Shown here piece after piece: positions 43,111 through 54,933 of a stretch of DNA of 64,000 bases. A model generated the notes under the pieces. That model was given only the letters and a program-made list of their open reading frames with translations, had not been told where the DNA came from and did not search any database. Within the stretch, counting starts at the first letter, position 1; every line of letters starts with the position of its first letter. Source of the stretch: Euryodendron excelsum (taxonomy: Eukaryota > Streptophyta > Magnoliopsida > Ericales > Pentaphylacaceae); contig CM065393.1 in NCBI GenBank assembly GCA_033060915.1, forward strand, positions 1,872,501 through 1,936,500, written 5' to 3'. The position numbers and the translations under genes are program-made.

Positions 43111-46100
43111 AAATGAATATTTGTTCTAAGGGATGCCCCAAGGATCATGTTTATATTTAGAATCAGGCAGTCATTTGAACTTTTGTTCTTCTCCTGGGAT
43201 TTCCCTTTTGGGTTCCACCCCTTTCTTATCAGGATATGATAGCACTTGCACCATTTTCAGAGATTCGATCTATTGACTCATTTTCCCCCTCTCTCTTTTG
43301 TTGAAAAGAAAAACTTCTCTAAGTGGACCTTTTGAGTGACAGCCGATATCGTCCTTTAGCAAAGCAACTTGTAGCTTCCTTCCTCAATCAGAGAAGACTT
43401 TACTTGGGACTGTAATGTAGGCCAAGTCTAAGGGTTGTGAGAAATGAAGGGATATATAGGCCCAAATCTTTAAATTCAGCAGGGGTTGTATGAACTAGAA
43501 CCATCTTTGGCAAGAAATGAATTTTGCCCTTGTAATTACCATTTTTTTTAGACATTGTTGTTTCTTTGTTCAAGCTTATTTAGACTAAGCAATTTTTCTT
43601 GACTTGAGAAGACTTTAATTTGGACCGTAATATGGGCTAGGTGATAGGGTATTTGAAAAGGAGAATAAAAGCTCAAAACCTATTATATTTTCTAGGCTCT
43701 TGAAGACCTATGATCATCTTTGGCAAGTGACTCTTACCCCTGTCGTTCCTCTAGACTTTTCTCTTTGTTGGGAAGCCCACTTCTATTTTGTCCTTCTATT
43801 GTCGTCTTGGATAACTCTGTCTTCTCTTTGGAAGTTATCATTGTGTTTGAAAATCATCTATTTTATTTTTTTTAAAAATCTTGCTCTTATGCCAGCTCCT
43901 AGAGATGTCACCAATACTGCATCCTCTTGGAAATCATCATTCATTTATTGCGCGCTTTCTTGGAAATCACCATTGGTTCACTACGTGTTCTCTTGGAGAG
44001 TACTATTCGTTGCATGTACTCTTGAAGATCGTCACGCATTCAAGGCTTTGCCTTTACCTAATATAGGTGGTGATCATTAGGTCGGCTAAATGATGGGAAT
44101 GTAACCGGCTCAAATGGGCTTTGCAAGGGTTATATTTAGCTGTATGGTAGAGGTAAAGAGGGCCTCTTTTCATTTCAAGTGGAATTGCTTAGTCTATAAA
44201 GCTCTTTTAAAATTCTAGCAATACTTTAAAAATGGTAAATTTTAGTTTGCAGATTCATTCCTTGCATGAATTTGCCCTAGTGTGGGGGGTGGCTCCTAGT
44301 TTGGGTTTCTGAATGAAAACTATTTGGGGTGCTAGTGGGCTCACCAACGGATTGCTTTCTGTTTGGGAGGACGGAATGATGGCTCCCCTTAATTTTGAGG
44401 GTTTAGCTACTTGCTGCTCTGCTAGGACATCCTTCGAAGGTTACTCGGATTTCAACGAGCTACATGATTGATTCTCATCTCTCACCCTTTTGTATTTCCC
44501 CTCTCTTTGTACTTTCTATTTCTCTTTCCCCTCTTTTTGGAGTCAGAGATTGTTTCTGCTGAAAGTGGTTCTTGTGCTATCCCATCCTCTAAGTTAGAGT
44601 AAAACATTTTGGGGGAAAACCCTTGGAGAAAAACATCATTTATGGAAAGCCATGAGAAAATGATATAAACATGAAAACTTTGGATTCTTTTCATTTAGAT
44701 GATGTTATTTTCATGCTTAAATTCAAATTAAAAATTGAAAGACGGATTTGAAAGAAGTTCCCTTTTCGGAATAAACCCCTCAGACTGGTTTTGGAATCAC
44801 AATGGCGTCCTTCACACTCCATTTGCCGTGTATGTCATCTGATTGCACATGGATGGCTTAAGGAGTTTAAGGTCTGGTGGAGTAGCAACATGGTGCTGGA
44901 GGGATTCTATTGGTTTGACTGTGCTCCTAGACCTAAACAAAGAAAAATAAAATATAATTAGCATGTGGGGGTGAAGATTTTATACAATGCATGTTCTATG
45001 GAGGTCCCTTCTTTGAGGGAATCTAGGCATGACGTTGAGTCCATTTTGGAGGTGGGGTTTTGCCCTTGTGTGCAATACAATACCTCTTCGGCATGGGCCG
45101 GTTGATGCTTATTTGTTTAGGCAATCTCGCCTCCAAGGACGGAGAGAGATTTGCGCCTCTCTTGAAATATGGTTATATGCGTGCCATAAATTTTTAGGGT
45201 TACGTGAAGCCTTTACAGTTTAGGTAGACTTCTTTTAACATGAGATTGGATTTGCTCTTTTTTCTCTATAGTTGATTAAATGCATGAGAATACAATAGCT
45301 TGAGTTTCTTGGAACTCTTGTCCTGGGATGGATATTAAAGCATAAGCCTAATAGTAGTGAATATGTGAGTAGCATAATGCCAACAGATGAATAGTTTTAG
45401 AAGGCCCCCTTTTTTGTCCTTGCTTCAGCCTCTAGCTTTCTTGGCCTTTGGAGATGAGAGAGAAGACAAGAGAATATAAAAAGAAAAACAAAAGGAGAAG
45501 TTAGTACCTTTGGATTGGAAATTTTTATGCAATGCATGCCTTAGGGGTGCCCCTACTTTTAGAGGGAACTAAGCATGATGTATTGGCTCACATCTAGAGA
45601 TAGGGGGTTGCCTCTGTATGCAATATTGTACCTATGCAAGTCTGTTCGTTCATTCATTTAGTCATTCATGCATTCATTAGATGAAAGTAGGAAGGGCAAT
45701 TTTGTTGCATTTGATTGATTTTTTTTTTTTTTTTGTAGATAGAATTGAAAGTACATTTGAAGGGGAAGGGGAACATTTTCCTTGGGACTTTTGCTTATTC
45801 TACTTTTACATTTGAAACCCTAAATTACTCTTGAGTCCTCGGATTCGCCTTCTTTGGTGGTGGTCGGTGAGAGACCTTGCTTCCGGTTTGCCCCCTATCT
45901 TCTTGGCAGCGCTATCTCTGTGAGCAAAGAGGGATTGGGGCCCCTCTTTATGACATGACTTTGATGCATGTCATGAGTCCTTAGGGTCATTTGGTACCCT
46001 TAGGAGTTTTGGTTGGCTTGATTTGAGTGAGAAGGGCTTTGGGCCATTCTCTAAGGGTTAATCAGATGCATGGAGATGTAATGACTTGAGTTACTTTGGG

Positions 46101-46934
46101 AACTCTTATCTTTGAGATGAAGACAAATACATGAACAATTATGATGCAAAAAGATGCATGAATAGCATAATGACAGGAATTAAGTAGCATAACAACATGA
46201 ATCGAGCAAAATATAAGGAAAAGTAAAGCGGTCGCCCTTTCCTCCTTGGTTTTGAAATTGATGCGTGTGTCTTAAATCCGACAAAGGTTCAGCTATATGT
46301 GGGGTGCTCCATGAGCATGAGGTTGGGGGCTGACTAATGCTTCCTAAAAAGCTCGGTTCCCGAACCTTCAAACCTCTGCCATCCACCCTCGAGAGGGTGA
46401 ACTCCATCTTTGGTTGGTGGTTTGAGCGGGGGAACGATCAAGAGATCGTAGGTTGAAAAACTGTTATAGCATCCGCCCACAGTCAATATACTATTCCCCT
46501 TCTATCTAGAAGGGTAGTAACCAGGTAATATATGCAAAATGCAAATACAAGTTAGCGCGCCAAGTGTGTGTGAAATTTTCAAAAATAGAGGAAAGGACCC
46601 AACAACGCACATCACATCTTGTTCATTCGTTACATTCATGGCAGTTAATTATGACATAAAAATGAAGTGTGAATAAAGGTCCACCTACAAAAGAAAGTGA
46701 AGGAGTTAGTAATGTTTTGACAAACTCAATGCAAGACAACATGGATGATCAATGCAATGCATGTTTGTAAATAAAGAATGCAAATGATGACACTTATTTG
46801 AAAATTATGATTTTTGAAAACCTTTTTGGGAACCTAGAAAAATTTTGAAAAGTGGATAAAATAGGACAAAGTAACTAAGGATTCTGGTTGAGTGAAGGGT
46901 GAAGAGGCATGATAACAGCCTAACCCTCCAAGTG
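43111..46934. other. Non-coding interior of Tat copy B; gag absent, leader partly duplicated
   Basis: 43190-44400 corresponds to copy A 8990-10250. The copy A gag interval has no counterpart. Leader sequence appears twice: ATACAATGCATG near 44984 and ATGCAATGCATG near 45531 each precede a matched 150-base block, and TTAAATGCATGAGAATAC near 45270 pairs with TCAGATGCATGGAGATG near 46065. This suggests a tandem duplication of about 0.5-0.8 kb. No gene is supported. Confidence 0.6.
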
Positions 46935-46952
46935 TCCCTATTGGAGTTGCCA
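46935..46952 (-). other. Primer binding site of Tat copy B
   Basis: On the minus strand the 5' LTR ends in ACA, then GC, then TGGCAACTCCAATAGGGA. This closely matches the TGGCGACTCC-type primer site common in Tat/Ogre elements. The tRNA (often given as Arg) was not verified. Confidence 0.8.
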
Positions 46953-48639
46953 GCTGTCGCGCTACGGTTTTTAACCAAGTCCTTTCGCCCAGCAAAAAAG
47001 CATGGTGCTCTATTATTAGAACTCATCCTCTTAGAAGGATGAGTGTGACTATGTTTGAACTCGAAATAGATTTGATTAAGGGCTTGTTTCAGAAAAATAG
47101 GAGTCGCCACCTAACTTGATTAAGGTGAGTTAGGTCACCTAAAACTAAGTATAATCCGGAGATTACACTTAGGGTTTTTGAAAAAGTTTTGAAAAACCTC
47201 CTCAAGAGAGGGTTTTTAAGAAAATAGGTTGTTTAGCAACCTTTGAAAAGTTGTAAGCACTTTTTGAAAATAACTCCATTTTGGTCTCTTGAAAACAGAA
47301 ATCTATGGTTCAGGGGTTGGTTACCTATAAAGAAGATATCCTAGGCTCATCACCCTACCCCGCCCTTTTGGTACCTACATGTCTAATCACCCTTTTGTTC
47401 ACTCACTAGAATAACCGGTTACTATTATCCACTTAACATCCACCTTAGAGTTTTGAAAACGGAGTTTGGTCATCACTTTTTGGATGAATGGAACATGATG
47501 CAAGTCTTGAGAAAAATGTTTGAAAAAAAATGGAAGTTTGATGGAATTTGAAACAGAAATCTTGAATGGATAAAAAGTTTTGGAAAGGGAACTTGGGTAG
47601 AAATAAGAGTTATGACCGCACCATTTTAAGTTGCCTACATATCTCATTTGGCAAGAATTAGGTCATTTGTAGTTCGGGCAAGAGCACGATGGAAAATAGG
47701 CGCATTAGGGCTTTTGGAATTTTAAGATACTTTGAGGTCTTTGGAAAGGTTAGAAGACACGTTGTGGTCTTTGAGAGAAGAGAACTTGAGAATTTTGATT
47801 TGAAATCGAATGTTGGAGTGTTTTTGGAATAGAACTTGAAGGTTTTTGAAAATGCTCTTGAAAAAAGGATTTTGAAGTGTTTTGAAATGTTTTTGAACAT
47901 AACTCAAGAGAGTTTTGAAAGTTTTAAAAATTTTACTATGGACTTTAAAAATTGGACTTGGAGTCACTAGAGCTCTTATGAACTTGTCTTGAAATGATTT
48001 TGAAAATAGTCTTTGAACACCTTATGAAAGGCATTTTTAATGTTTCATTTACCTTTGAGAGGTTAGTCATTGAAAAACTAAACTCCTTTAAGGTAATGAG
48101 TTTTGAAAACATTTTTGGAAAAGGGGCTGGAGACTTCTTTTTGGTTTTTAAAACTTTAGGGTTATAGAGCCCTTCTTGAATATCTTACTTATACTTAACC
48201 AATTCTAACCATGGAAGGATTTGGGTTATTTCAAGAATGTAATGTTTGAAAATTATTTTTGAAAAGAGCTTTTTGAAAACACTTGGGTTTTTGGAACCTA
48301 ATATAGACAATCTCGAAGGTTGTACTTACTATGTCACCTTCCTTAAAATCCCTTAACCATGAAGGGTTGGGGACACTTTATGTTTGTAAGTTTTTGAAAA
48401 TATCTTGGAAATAGTCTTTGGAAAAATCTTAAGTGTCTAGCCATTTTAGTTGAGACAAATTTAAGAGAAATTCTTAGAGGCATAGAGTGTGGGGATGTCA
48501 GAAAAAGTTTTGGAGTTAATTTTTGAAATCTTAAGAGAGTGGGATGTTTTAAAAATATGTTATGAAAATGATTTTTGAGTTGAAAGATTATTTGAAAAGG
48601 GGTATTTGAATTAGAACCTTGAATCTTACTACCCTTGGT

Positions 48640-49020
48640 TGGGTTGACCTAAGGTTAACTAACTCAGGTTAGGTTAACCTAGAATTAAGGTGACCTAGGG
48701 TTAACTAACTAAGTTTAGGTTATCCTAGGATTAAGGGGACCTTAGGTTAACTAACTTGGATGAGGTTAACCTAGGGTTTGGTTGGCCTAGGGTTAACTAA
48801 GGTTAGGTTAACCTAGGGTTAAGGTAAACTAGGGTTAACTAATTAAGGTTAGGTTAACCTATGGTTTGGATGACCTAGGGTTAACTAAGGTTAGGTTAAG
48901 GTAAACTAGGGTTAACAAACTAAGGTTAGGTTAACCTAGGGTTTGGATGACCTAGGGTTAACTAAGGTTAGGTTAATTTAGGGCTTGGTTGACCCAGGGT
49001 CAAGTTAACCTAGGGATGAA
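48640..49020. repeat. GGTTAACC-type array in 5' LTR
   Basis: The same unit types and nearly the same length as 38150-38530, so it predates this insertion. Confidence 0.85.
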
Positions 49021-50485
49021 GGGTGGTTTTGAAAAGGGGTTTTGGACTAGGATTTTGACATAATGGTTTAGTAAAGGTGGTTTTATGCATGGAATTTGAA
49101 AGTATGTTTTCAAAACCATTTTATGAAAGCCACTCAAGTGAATGTTAGGTTCCTATAGTTGATATTTAGAAACCATTCAAGAGAGGTTTGCTTTGGAACC
49201 ATTTCACCTACAAACTCAAAAGAGCAAAACTTGTGAAAATCAACATTGAATAGATAGTTTTAAAGACTTGAAAATAAAGAGAATGATTCTTTAAAAATTG
49301 ACTTTAGAAAGGTGGTTTTGGAAAGCCCTCTTTAAAAAGTTAAAAACCACTCTAAAAAATAAGGGTTTATAAGGTTGATTTAAAGGTAATCACTTCAAAG
49401 AGACTCCATGAGACCATTCCAACCACAATATTCAAGAAAGCAAAATTTCTACAAATCTAGGTGAAATTGGTGGTTTAGGAAAATGATTTTTATGCAAGAT
49501 GAAGAGAGTGCAATTTTGACAACCCTTTTTAAAGGGAATTGTTTTGAAAATAATTTTAAAGAGACTAGAGCCAACTCTAATAAATTAAGGTTCATATGGT
49601 CAAGATAATGGGGAGACTACTCAAGAGAGGTTTTCAAGGGACCATTTCAATCACAAAATTCAAGAGAGTAAAGCCCTTGAAATTCAACATAAAAGAAGAG
49701 GGTTTGAAAGCCATTTTAATGCAATTTTGAAAAGTAAAAAGCTGTAGGGTTGTAAAATGAAGTCAAGGGACTTAAAGAGGATTTTTTAAGGGGTAAAAAT
49801 TGAGGGTTTAACCTAGGCTTTAAAGGACCAACTCTAGGACCATTTGTAGGAAAACATTTGAATATGGAGCTTAAGAATGCCATAAAAATAGAAATAGTGA
49901 AGGTTTTGAAAAAATGAAAACAAAGCCAAGCATGTAAAACATAAATAAGATAATTATATACAAAAGGGTCATGAAGTCATACAAGGCGTGAGGCTTCACC
50001 ACATAGCAAGGTGCTCTAAGGCCATACCATCTTAAAGTAGGTGTGTGAGAAGTTCCCTACACGGTGGCTCTCACAAACTTTTCTCTAGGTATGAACTAAG
50101 AGCTTCCTTATTTCAAGCATACAAGAAAGGGAGGTAGAAGATAGGGATTAAAATAGAGAATAGCCTAAGTAGGCTAGGAGAGAGAAGAGAGGAGTTAGGG
50201 TTGCAAAATATAAAATGAATACTACTTTTTGCCTTCAAAGACTTTCAAATCTTTATGGATGCCTTGACTTGAGCTTGAATAGCCTTGTATAGGCTTGAAG
50301 GTACTGGAGTGAGGTCTTCTATGGCATTAAAGGCTATATAAGTGTAGTGTATAGGTTAGGGGGAGGTGGAATCTACCCTAAGTGTTTGAGGAGTGGGATG
50401 TATGTAGAAATTCGAGGTTCTGGAACAATTTTAGCAGAGCTTCGCTATCAAATTTGATTTTGGAATATGCAAAAGGGGAGGCCTA

Positions 50486-50493
50486 TATTTATA
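50486..50493 (-). promoter_or_regulatory. TATA box of Tat LTR
   Basis: The minus strand reads GACTATAAATATAGGCC. It is conserved in position with TATAAATA at 14313 in the plus-oriented LTR and lies inside the segment deleted from the 3' LTR. Confidence 0.6.
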
Positions 50494-52359
50494 GTCAAAT
50501 CTAGAGAGACCTGGCGCATGTAGGACATGCGCCAGTATTGTTCCATTGGCAAAATGCGACATAGCACTCATTGTACTAGCTAAATCTTAAGGGCTAAGCA
50601 AAGTTTAATTGATTTGATCAAAATCTGGGTGCATGTAGCATACGCTCTGTCGTTAGGAATGTTCATTTAAACTTTGTCTCAATAATTGTGCCAATTGAGA
50701 AGGTTTTCGGGAGATCGGTCGCGTTCATGGTGTTCTATTTAGGTTTCCCATAAACTTTTGAGTTTTCGAAAAGCTTGAAAGGTGTTCAGAAGTGTGAGAT
50801 ATCATTTTGAGAAGTGTGCACGAAAACACATTTGTGCAGAGGATTTGTGATACGCTCTGCAGGTGTTCAAAAGTAGCCGTTTTTGGCCATAATTTCGAGG
50901 CCTTCAGGAAGTAATCTCTCCAATCGGATCGTTCTGATGGAAAGTGCTCTGGAAATACTTTTGGAAATTCCCTGGTTTGTGCATTTCTCAATTCGTTTGA
51001 CGGTGCGTTATAATCAGGAAATTAGAGAAAAGGTCAATCTTCGCAAAGCGTCTGTGAGACCCTCCGAGGGTTACTAGAAGTGGCAGTTTTTGAGCCATGC
51101 AATGAGGGGCTTCAGGAAGCGATCCATCCAATTGAGCTGTATTGATGGAAAGACCTATGGATGAGCTTTTTGAAATTTCCTGGTTTACGCATTTCTCAAG
51201 TTGTTTGATGGTATGTTGTAACCAGAGAATCTGGAAAAAAGACAATCTTGGTGGAGCGCCTGTGGGACGCTCCAGGGGGACTTCCGTTGAGTTGGGAGTC
51301 TTTGGAGTCATAAGGTCCACCTTAGGTTAAACAAGGGTATATGATAAGACCCTCCATTCAATACCTTAGGATCGGTGTAGTTTTGAGGCGCATTTGGGTC
51401 ACCAAGGGCAAAATGGTCATTTTTTAACCGGACTCAGTTGAAAAAGGTCATAATGGGTTGGAGTATTGTGTTAAGCGTGCTGGGTTGTTCGAGAATGGTC
51501 TTGGAAGAGTTTTTCACTATTTGGTGGGATTTGTATTGTGATGGGGCATTCAGGAGCAAAAATGGTAATTTTGACCAAAATTGACCGGAATGGGACCAAA
51601 ATTGGACAAAATGGGGTGTTGAGTACGCCTAACTATTTGGGATTACTTTGGAAAGGTGGACTTACCATCTTGAGGGATTTTGAACTTTCTCAAGACGTGC
51701 CTGGAGATGCAAGGGGTAGGTTTAGTCATTTTTCACCAAGTCGGCGAGCAGGCGCTAGTGTTGACCTAGGTGTTGGTTTCCGAGACCGTCTGGTCTCGAA
51801 AAGCTACCTGTGTGGTATTGGTCCTTCAGACTGCCCGGTTTCAGAGATTTACCTGTAGGGTGGTGTTGGTTTCTAAGAATGCTTGGTCTTAAAAAGCTAC
51901 CTACGAGGGTGGTTTTAGTCCCCGAAAATGCCTAGTCTTGGAGAACTACCAAATGATGGACATTCTACATTGACGGGCTAATAGGAGCCAGAAGTGAGCC
52001 GTTTGGAATTTGATAAGGTGTTGGTCCCTGAGATCGCCCAATCTCGAGAAGCTACCTGGATGGCATTGGTTCCCGAGACCGTCTGGTCTTGAAAAGCTGC
52101 CTGGAATGCCTAGGGGCAAGATGGTCTTTCCAGCTTCAATTGGGCCTTGTGAGCCGGAGAATCGACGAACTAATTTTGAAAGAGCCGTCTTGGGCTTGTA
52201 TGTGTTGTGACCAGCTTTAATTAGGCCTTGTGAGCCGAAGAAGCGACCAACTGATTTTGAAAAAGTTGTTTTGGGCCTGTATGTGTTGGGATGTTTGAAA
52301 ACTGAATCCAATCGGGCTGGAGATTACCGAATAGGCAAAATTGGGGTGTTTACAGAGGG

Positions 52360-53650
52360 GTGCATTTATGGTGCAGCAGGCGTAATTATGGTAATTGTTG
52401 ATGACGATTAGGCGCATTGCTTTATACCCTTGTGATATGTAAGCCCCTTATTGAGCTTCATCTTGCTATGTGACTTGTTGATCGCCGACCGTCGAATCTG
52501 TGGCTAATGAGTTTATATGAACCATTGATTTCGAACAGGGGGGGTTTTAGGCTTGGCGGCTCTAGTCCTCGATTGTCAATTTGCATTTTCCACACTCAGG
52601 TAGTTCTTGGTTCTCAAAGCCTCTCCTTCGTCTTCCTCTCTGCATCTTCGTGTATATGCACTTGGAGATTCAAGCTTCTTTCTTTGTTGGTAAGATCCCA
52701 AACTGCTACTCTATTCCCTTCCATATGATTCTTCTTGAGGCGTTGTTTCTAGTATTACACCAAAGAAGAGGTTGCCCCCTCTCCCCAAGCGTTTGTTGGG
52801 AATCTAGGGTTATTCGAGTTTATTTGGGAGTCAGTTGATAGTGGTTTCAAGTCGGCTATGAGATTGCACTTAGTGGGCACCATGGCAGACCTTGAAGATG
52901 TGCACTCTTCAGGTTCTAAAAACACTGCTTCTCAAGATCTAGTTAGGGTGCGGATGGAGGTCCTTGATAGCGCCTCTGTGGGGCCTTTTGGGGCTTTCGG
53001 TGAAGGGCCATCCCTTGGGGGTATGGTTCCTAGGCCCAGGGGTATGGTAGTCCTTGGTTTAGAGATTTTATTTTTATGGTTGAGGGGGTGTCCTCCGTTA
53101 TTATGGAAAGGAGGGTGAAGAAGCTGTGGAGGGATTATCAGTTTCCTCCTTGTTTATCATATAGGATCCCTGAGAAGGGAGAGTAGGCTTGTTCTGCTTG
53201 TCCTGGGGAAGTCTATGTTTATGAGGCCACCCTAGCTGGTGACCTTAGGTTTCTTATTTCAACCCCCATTAGAGGGGTTCTGAGTGTTTTGGGGTTGGCC
53301 CCTAGTCAGTTCTTTCCCAATTCATGGAAGATCTTGGTAGCCTATGTTGTGTTGTGGCAAGTGCGTAGTGATGGGGAGGACCACCTCATTGCTGATGAGT
53401 TCTTGTACTGCTATAAGTTGATCGAGTAGGAGAGGGGCTAGTAGTACTTCTCAGCTAGGAGGGGTGACACAACTTCGTGGTGCACCCACTCTGAACAAAG
53501 CCCAGAAGGCCAGGGTGAAGAGGGCCCAGGATTTTGGCATCACAAGTGCCAATACTCTGATGAATTTAGAAAACTTGAGTACGTACTTGTTAGGCCCTGA
53601 GCCTACAAGTGAAGCTCCGAGGGCAGAACGTGAGAGAAGTGAGTACAATT
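52360..53650 (+). mobile_element. Right part of older gypsy-type element (Transposase_28-like)
   Basis: The continuation of 36191-36481 across the Tat insertion. 52360-52880 is leader-like, without long frames. Coding sequence begins at 52882. The end at about 53650 merges into an intron-like stretch and then helicase sequence. Confidence 0.6.
52882..53640 (+). pseudogene. 'Putative gypsy type transposon' (PF04195-like) protein, broken
   Basis: The ATG at 52882 starts MADLEDVHSSGSKNTASQD. A frameshift near 53080 leads to MERRVKKLWRDYQFPP, then GLAPSQFFPNSWKILVAYVV and DHLIADEFLYCYKL, the hallmark blocks of the PF04195 family. Stops occur near 53188, 53428 and 53440. A GT near 53641, a T-rich tract and an ACAG at about 53717-53720 look like an intron. 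The family is found in plant retrotransposons as a gag-like N-terminal protein of unknown activity. The family call is from recalled motif pattern. Confidence 0.65.
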
Positions 53651-53720
53651 CATTCTCTTTTTTTTTTTTTTTCCTTTGCTAATTATTTGTTTGATGTCTG
53701 CCCTTATTGTTCCTATACAG

Positions 53721-54933
53721 ACCAAGGAAGAGACAATTTTGACGAAGAGGGAGACATGGCCCTGAACAAGAACATCCTAGCTAAAGTGAAGCTCTTTTTA
53801 AAGCCTTCTATACCTGCCAAGCGTTTCAAGCTCCCCACTAGTTACAAGGCTATGAGCAATGGTAGTAAGGATAAGGGGGTCCACCAAGGGGACATTCCTT
53901 TGCCCAAGGTCATCGACATTATTGGTGTTGATGTGCCATTTGGTGGAAAGATTATGATTTTTGGTGGTGATTTTCGTTAAGTACTTCCTATTGTCCCAAA
54001 AGGTACGAAGGCGGAAAAAATTGTTGCATCCATTATAAAATCACCTTTATTGGCTGATGTGAAGGTGCTTCGTCTTAAGAAGAATATTTACTTAATAAAT
54101 GACCAAGATTTTGAAGAATTTCTTCTACATGTAGGAGATGGTGTCAAACCTACCATTGCAGATGAAATGGTAAAAATTCCCCCGCCAATGGCAATGTCGT
54201 GGGAGGGTGAGGAATCAATTGATCAGTTAATAGAAAAAGTTTATCTTGACATTAGTAACCATGTGACTGATGGGAGATACATAGTCGACAAAGGTTTAAT
54301 AACTCCTCGCAATGAAGATGTTAATAGGCTAAATGATAGAGTTATTGTTAGATTTCCTGGCCAAACAATGGTATATTATTCTTTTGATGAAGTTGAAAAT
54401 GACCAACATAATTTGTACCAACAAAAGTTCATAAACTCCATTTCTCTTGGAAGTGTGCCGCCTCATGTGTTGAAGTTAAAAGATGGTGCACGAATCAAGC
54501 TTCTAAGGAACGTTGACCCTAGCATTGGGTTGTATAATGGTACAAGGCTGCAATGTCATGCTTTGAATGATAATTTCATAGATTTTAAGATTTTAACAGG
54601 TTAATTCAAGGGAACAAGAGTTTTTCTTCCTCGCATTCCACTAAAGACTCTTGAGAACATAAATCTACCTTTGAAATAACTCGCTGGCAATTCCCAGTTC
54701 GTCTTAATTTTACTTTGATGATTAACAAATCATAAGGGCAGACAATCCCAAGTGTGGGGATCTATCTTCCAGATCATGTATTTAGTCATGGACAATTATA
54801 TGTTGCTTTATCTAGAAGGGTGTTAGAGCAAACAACAAAGGTGCTGGTTAAAAATGAACGGGTTCATAAGGCTAAAGGAGTATATACGTGCAATATTGTT
54901 TACAAGGATGTGTTGCTGCCAAACCATTATTGA
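53721..54933 (+). pseudogene. Chimeric ORF: gypsy-type tail fused to Helitron Pif1-like helicase C-terminal half
   Basis: From about 53721 the frame reads MALNKNILAKVKLFLKPSIP and SYKAMSNGSKDKG, not helicase-like, then at about 53910 passes in frame into DVPFGGKIMIFGGDFR. Helicase motif III (GGDFR-stop-VLPIVP) is broken by TAA at 53978. Later blocks are ANxNVNRL-type (NEDVNRLNDRVI), GLYNGTRL and GQTIPSVGIYLPDHVFSHGQ then YVALSR (motif VI). A stop at 54602, a one-base shift near 54670 and a TAA near 54733 also break it; all three stops fit CAA to TAA. Walker A/B and the Rep nuclease are absent. Pif1-type helicase unwinds DNA during rolling-circle transposition. Confidence 0.85.

Larger units (their letters stand above)
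36482..52354 (-). mobile_element. Complete Tat-lineage LTR element, copy B, 15.9 kb, TSD GAGGG
   Basis: LTRs at 36482-40230 and 46955-52354 begin TGTCACGCCC/TGTCGCGCTA and end TTACA on the plus strand. GAGGG occurs directly before 36482 (36477-36481) and directly after 52354 (52355-52359). A primer site next to the right LTR and a purine tract next to the left LTR set the orientation as minus. The 6.7-kb interior has no gag, pol or PMD frame. It consists of satellite-like arrays and non-coding sequence shared with copy A. In a 76-base LTR sample (from about 36590 and 47065) I count six differences, all transitions, so the insertion is not recent. Confidence 0.92.
46955..52354 (-). repeat. 5' LTR of Tat copy B, 5.4 kb
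   Basis: The full-length LTR of the family. It includes the GGTTAACC array (48640-49020), the TATA box, the U3 minisatellite (51770-52110) and a ~75-base tandem duplication at 52130-52290 (GGGCCTTGTGAGCCGGAG and GGCCTTGTGAGCCGAAG). Confidence 0.92.

Noticed and set aside
36482..52354. Plus-strand orientation for Tat copy B (LTR starting TGTCACG)
   Set aside because: The primer site beside 46955 and the purine tract beside 40230 both require the minus strand, as does gag in copy A.
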